This document shows positions 6,627-9,268 of a stretch of 9,268 bases of DNA, piece after piece. The DNA is from Bacillota bacterium. GTDB taxonomy: Bacteria > Bacillota > Bacilli > Bacillales > Cytobacillaceae. The notes under the pieces were generated by a model. That model had not been told where the DNA came from, did not search any database, and was given only the letters and a program-made list of their open reading frames with translations. A program made the translations under genes and the position numbers. The stretch's first letter is position 1; each line of letters starts with the position of its first letter. The DNA is taken from assembly GCA_030705745.1 (NCBI GenBank), contig JAUZPT010000093.1:1-9268 (forward strand), given 5' to 3'.

Positions 6627-8502
6627 TTCTACGATTTTTATCATCGTCGTTTTATCTGTTATTGTCTTTTTGTTGCTGGCAAGCACACTGATTCAAAGGC
6701 GAAAGGCTTTGCTTTATAAAAACCATGCTGCCAAAGTTGAATCGTTTGTTGCTGAGTTGCAGCCTTTTCATGGCCTTGAGAAAAATTTGGAAAAAATCTT
6801 AAAGCTCGTTGCGACTGAAATTCCTGCACCGACCATCGCTTTATATATTTGGAACGAAAAAAATGAACAGTTCGTGTTAAAGTCTGTCAGAGTTCAGAGT
6901 GATCACGATGCAAAAATTGGCCCATCGTATAGCGGCCTTGTACCGTATTCTAAAGAAACGTTTCATCCGCCCATCAATTTGCCGTTCGATGCGTCGTCAT
7001 TGAAAACGGAAAGGATCAATTGGGGCGAAGTGCCGCTGCTGAATATCGGCATAAGCAAAAAGGCGATGATCCGGGTTGGTCCCATCTCCTCGATTACACG
7101 AAAGCAATTCGATTCGATCGAACACCTGGCGTCCATTTTAAAGAGCCCTGTCGACATTTTACTCGAGGCTGAGTACTACAAAAACCAAACGGAATTGCTA
7201 CAATCGTCCGAAAAAGCAATTCAATATATTTCGGAAGTAACGATGGATCCAATCAAAATGATTCAAATGATCGTTGAATCGTCGTTTTACGCGTTTGGCA
7301 TAAAAGCCAGTTTCTTTTTAATGAAGGAAGAACAAACGTATCAAGCTCCTTTTTATCAAGGGCTTCCTGTGCCGTTTATCGAAAAAATACGGAATGATAA
7401 AAGTGTGCATTCATTTTTGCAGCATCTACAGCGGTACCCGTCGATCATGCTGTTTGAAAAGGGCGAAGAAGGCTATGCAATTTTACCCGAGATTTTTAAG
7501 AAAGAACGTAATGCTTCCTATTTGTTTATGAGGGCACATATTAATGGGAAGGTCGGGTTTCTGTCCATCCGTTTGGATGACTACTCCAATCAACGTCCCG
7601 AAGATCGAACGAAAATTGATTCTATTAAACATATGCTGTATAAGCTTGAAACTTACTTTAAGCTTCAGAGCCAGACGCACCAATATACGCAAATGTTTAC
7701 CGAAAAACTCAAAATGCTTGCACAAGTAGTCGATAATTTAACTCCTTTCACGGTTGGATATTCAGATTTGATGAGCCGATATTCGATTATTTTGGCGAAG
7801 GAATTGAATCTACCTCAGGAGCAAATCATCAATATCGGGTTAGCGGCCTATTTGAGTAATATTGGCGTCATTGGCATTTCCGATTCTCTCGTATACAAAG
7901 AAGGAAAGTATACCGAAGTCGAGTATGAGCAAATGAAGCTTCATTCGGAAGTAGGAGCCGCAATCATTGAGAATACATTGGGCAATAAGGAGATTGCCTC
8001 CTACATTCGCCATCACCATGAACGAATGGATGGGAACGGTTATCCAAATGGGCTAAAAGAGGAAGAAATCCCTGTTGGCGCACGGATCATTGGAGTCGTC
8101 CAAACCTTTTTGGCTCAAATTAACGGACGGGCCTATCGGGCTCCACTGACGTTTGACCGAGCGCTCAACGTTCTGGAGGCAGCGGCAGGAACACAGCTTG
8201 ACCCGAAAATCGTCGGCATTTTCATCAATTGGTTTAGTAAAAAACGGGAAAATCCCCTTGTGGTCGGAAAATCTTTGGGGAAATGCTGGGAAATGTGCAG
8301 CGTTCCGGCATCTATTTGTATGAACTGCCCTGCGTATGGAAGCTATGATCGCAATTGCTGGGAATTTAAAGAAAATAATTGTGCGGCGCATGGCAAAACA
8401 TGCAGCACGTGTTTTGTGTACACAGAAACAATGGGACGAAAAACATCGAGAATATCGAGTGAGGACAACAAAAATGGCTCTTTCCAGCTTTCGCAAAGAT
8501 AG
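6619..8502 (+). CDS. Membrane-anchored GAF-GAF-degenerate HD-GYP protein with two-CW Cys-rich tail
   Basis: The 627-residue product has one N-terminal transmembrane helix (about 4-24). Two GAF-like sensor regions follow (about 42-185 and 195-350, each with flanking helices), then an HD-GYP domain (about 370-545) and a Cys-rich tail (about 550-603). HD-GYP domains normally hydrolyse cyclic-di-GMP. Here RHHHERMDGNGYP (464-476), KEGK (427-430), H442 and RAYR (504-507) are kept. The first His is Y381, the HD dyad is S413-N414, the following Lys is V417, and the later VAD aspartate is Q495. Phosphodiesterase activity is therefore unlikely; nucleotide or signal binding is possible. The tail has eight cysteines (556, 560, 567, 570, 580, 588, 595, 598) with two CWE motifs, as in two-CW domains, and may bind metal. 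The likely role is regulation of the polysaccharide machinery encoded around it. Its 3' end overlaps the next gene by 29 bp. Confidence 0.88.
   Translation: MINSTIFIIVVLSVIVFLLLASTLIQRRKALLYKNHAAKVESFVAELQPFHGLEKNLEKILKLVATEIPAPTIALYIWNEKNEQFVLKSVRVQSDHDAKIGPSYSGLVPYSKETFHPPINLPFDASSLKTERINWGEVPLLNIGISKKAMIRVGPISSITRKQFDSIEHLASILKSPVDILLEAEYYKNQTELLQSSEKAIQYISEVTMDPIKMIQMIVESSFYAFGIKASFFLMKEEQTYQAPFYQGLPVPFIEKIRNDKSVHSFLQHLQRYPSIMLFEKGEEGYAILPEIFKKERNASYLFMRAHINGKVGFLSIRLDDYSNQRPEDRTKIDSIKHMLYKLETYFKLQSQTHQYTQMFTEKLKMLAQVVDNLTPFTVGYSDLMSRYSIILAKELNLPQEQIINIGLAAYLSNIGVIGISDSLVYKEGKYTEVEYEQMKLHSEVGAAIIENTLGNKEIASYIRHHHERMDGNGYPNGLKEEEIPVGARIIGVVQTFLAQINGRAYRAPLTFDRALNVLEAAAGTQLDPKIVGIFINWFSKKRENPLVVGKSLGKCWEMCSVPASICMNCPAYGSYDRNCWEFKENNCAAHGKTCSTCFVYTETMGRKTSRISSEDNKNGSFQLSQR
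8267..8428 (+). other. Two-CW cysteine-rich domain coding segment
   Basis: Codons 550-603 of the HD-GYP gene encode CWE-x-C at 556-560, C-x2-C-PAY at 567-573, CWEF at 580-583, C588, and HGKTCSTCFVY at 591-601. The pattern CWE...C...C..CPAY...CWE...C...C..C is that of the 'two-CW' domain, found alone or at the ends of bacterial signalling proteins. The spaced Cys pairs suggest zinc or an iron-sulfur cluster; neither is shown by sequence alone. Confidence 0.75.
8457..8465 (+). promoter_or_regulatory. Ribosome binding site deciding the start of the hydrolase gene
   Basis: GAGTGAGGA has its GAGG ending nine bases before ATG 8474, inside the end of the HD-GYP gene. ATG 8510 has no good site, and the in-frame ATG at 8336 lies within the two-CW coding segment, so ATG 8474 is preferred. 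Confidence 0.6.
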
Positions 8503-9268
8503 ATTGAACATGGCGAAAAATTATGCGCTTTATTATGGGTACGGGGAAGCGGAGATGCTTTCCCGATTTGACCTAGCCGTAATCGAACCTAAAGGGATGA
8601 AGCTAGAGGAAATTGATTACTTGAAAGAAAGAAAAACGTTGGTCCTTTCCTATTTAAGCCTGATGGAAGTCCATCCTCATGAGCCCATTTTTAAAAACTT
8701 GACAGAGGATGACTTTTTAATCGTTGATTATGAACCAGCCATGAATGCGGCTTATGGTACCTATTTGGTCAACTTGAGATCAAAAAAATGGATTACCCAC
8801 TTAATGTCGGAAGTCAAATACCGTTTGCAATTTTTAGGAACCGATGGAATTTTTATGGATACGATTGGCGATTTGGAGCTTCCTTATCTTCCACCGGCCG
8901 TAAAAAAGGAACAGATGGAAGCGTATGTGAATATATTGTATATTTTTAAAACTATGTACCCAAATCATTTGTTTCTTCAAAACAATGGGTTGGAAAGCAT
9001 TGTTCTTGAGTCTGCACCATGGATTGATGGCATACTGTGGGAAAATCCGCCCCTCACGTTAAAAAGCAGTGAAGAGTGGGTGAACGTCATAATAACCCGT
9101 CTGGATGAATTGCAGCACCAATTTAACCTGCGTATTTTTCTGTTATTCGAAGAGAGCGTGGAAAAAGAGCGTAAATCATTTCCACTTGCGAAAAAAATTG
9201 CTGGTGAAAAGAACTATTTGCTTTATTCCGCGCCGAATCATTATGTTGATGGCATTTCACTACCATGA
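8474..9268 (+). CDS. PelA/GH114-like glycoside hydrolase (endo-alpha-1,4-polygalactosaminidase family)
   Basis: From ATG 8474 the product is 264 residues, about one TIM barrel. Visible landmarks are NYALYYGYG (16-24), FDLAVIEP (32-39), LVLSYLSLMEV (56-66, with E65 a candidate catalytic acid), NLRSKKW (100-106), GTDGIFMDT (122-130; D124, D129), an NG at 171-172 and DGILWE (185-190). This order matches the PelA hydrolase-domain/GH114 and TM1410-like group, which cleaves alpha-1,4-linked galactosamine-type polymers. The specific substrate here is unknown. No signal peptide or membrane helix is seen from any start, unlike secreted GH114 enzymes, so it appears cytoplasmic or is exported by another route. 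It overlaps the HD-GYP gene by 29 bp in another frame, suggesting coupled expression. The TGA is the final codon of the window, so the gene is complete. Confidence 0.82.
   Translation: MALSSFRKDRLNMAKNYALYYGYGEAEMLSRFDLAVIEPKGMKLEEIDYLKERKTLVLSYLSLMEVHPHEPIFKNLTEDDFLIVDYEPAMNAAYGTYLVNLRSKKWITHLMSEVKYRLQFLGTDGIFMDTIGDLELPYLPPAVKKEQMEAYVNILYIFKTMYPNHLFLQNNGLESIVLESAPWIDGILWENPPLTLKSSEEWVNVIITRLDELQHQFNLRIFLLFEESVEKERKSFPLAKKIAGEKNYLLYSAPNHYVDGISLP
9265..9268 (+). other. Possible start codon of a further operon gene (ATGA overlap)
   Basis: ATG 9265-9267 overlaps the hydrolase stop TGA 9266-9268, the same ATGA junction used at 5518-5521. There is no clear SD upstream, and the window ends here, so this is only a hint that the operon continues. 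Confidence 0.2.

Noticed and set aside
8336..8473. The hydrolase frame stays open for 46 codons upstream of its chosen start, inside the two-CW coding region, allowing a longer protein or a frameshift fusion with the HD-GYP protein.
   Set aside because: The extension encodes a basic, low-complexity sequence unlike GH114 N-termini, there is no slippery heptamer with a clear stimulator, and ATG 8474 has its own SD. The main frame here has coherent two-CW motifs.
8699..8727. TTGACA at 8699-8704 resembling a sigma-A -35 box inside the hydrolase gene.
   Set aside because: No TATAAT-like -10 box stands 16-18 bases downstream (CGTTGA at 8722), and there is no gene start nearby to serve.
1..9268. 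Search by eye for tRNA/rRNA genes, CRISPR-type repeats, transposase remnants, riboswitches and attachment sites.
   Set aside because: Practically every base is accounted for by the protein genes, the largest gap is 32 bp, and no repeated units or terminal inverted repeats were noticed.

Overview
The window suggests a low-to-moderate-GC Gram-positive bacterium of the Bacillaceae type (inference). The reasons are strong AGGAGG-like Shine-Dalgarno sites before nearly every gene, A/T-rich codon use, GTG as an alternative start, and Bacillus-like family members. All genes lie on the + strand, packed end to end with gaps of at most 32 bp or with overlaps. No promoter or convincing terminator is visible, so this looks like the interior of one long operon whose promoter lies upstream of base 1.

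Layout: a possible tail of an upstream gene (1-57). Then a 665-residue polytopic membrane protein resembling GT-C glycosyltransferases or polymerases (68-2065), an ATP-grasp carboxylate ligase-like enzyme (2098-3267), and a NodB polysaccharide deacetylase of the exosortase/PEP-CTERM-locus type (3279-4124). These are followed by a MurJ/MOP-family flippase (4145-5521), a DPM1-like GT2 glycosyltransferase (5518-6243), a small DUF2304 membrane protein (6240-6626), a membrane-anchored GAF-GAF-HD-GYP protein with a cysteine-rich 'two-CW' tail (6619-8502), and a PelA/GH114-like TIM-barrel glycoside hydrolase (8474-9268). The last stop codon is the last codon of the window, and an overlapping ATG may start another gene.

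Together these look like an exopolysaccharide or cell-surface glycan locus. The GT2 enzyme (probably with DUF2304) would build a lipid-linked sugar or glycan, the MOP protein would flip it, and the GT-C-like protein would transfer or polymerise it. The deacetylase and hydrolase would modify or trim it, and the ATP-grasp enzyme might add an acyl or amino-acid group. The GAF/HD-GYP protein is the likely regulator. Its HD dyad and other metal ligands are replaced (SN instead of HD), while the GYP region is intact, so it looks like a signal receptor and not a phosphodiesterase.

The most interesting point is the module set: degenerate cyclic-di-GMP-type receptor with GAF domains, glycosyltransferase, MOP flippase, deacetylase and PelA-like hydrolase. 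This parallels the Pel system (PelD, PelF, PelG and the two halves of PelA), but with different families in several roles. It may be a Pel-like, second-messenger-controlled polysaccharide system built around an HD-GYP receptor. That is an inference from sequence and gene order only.
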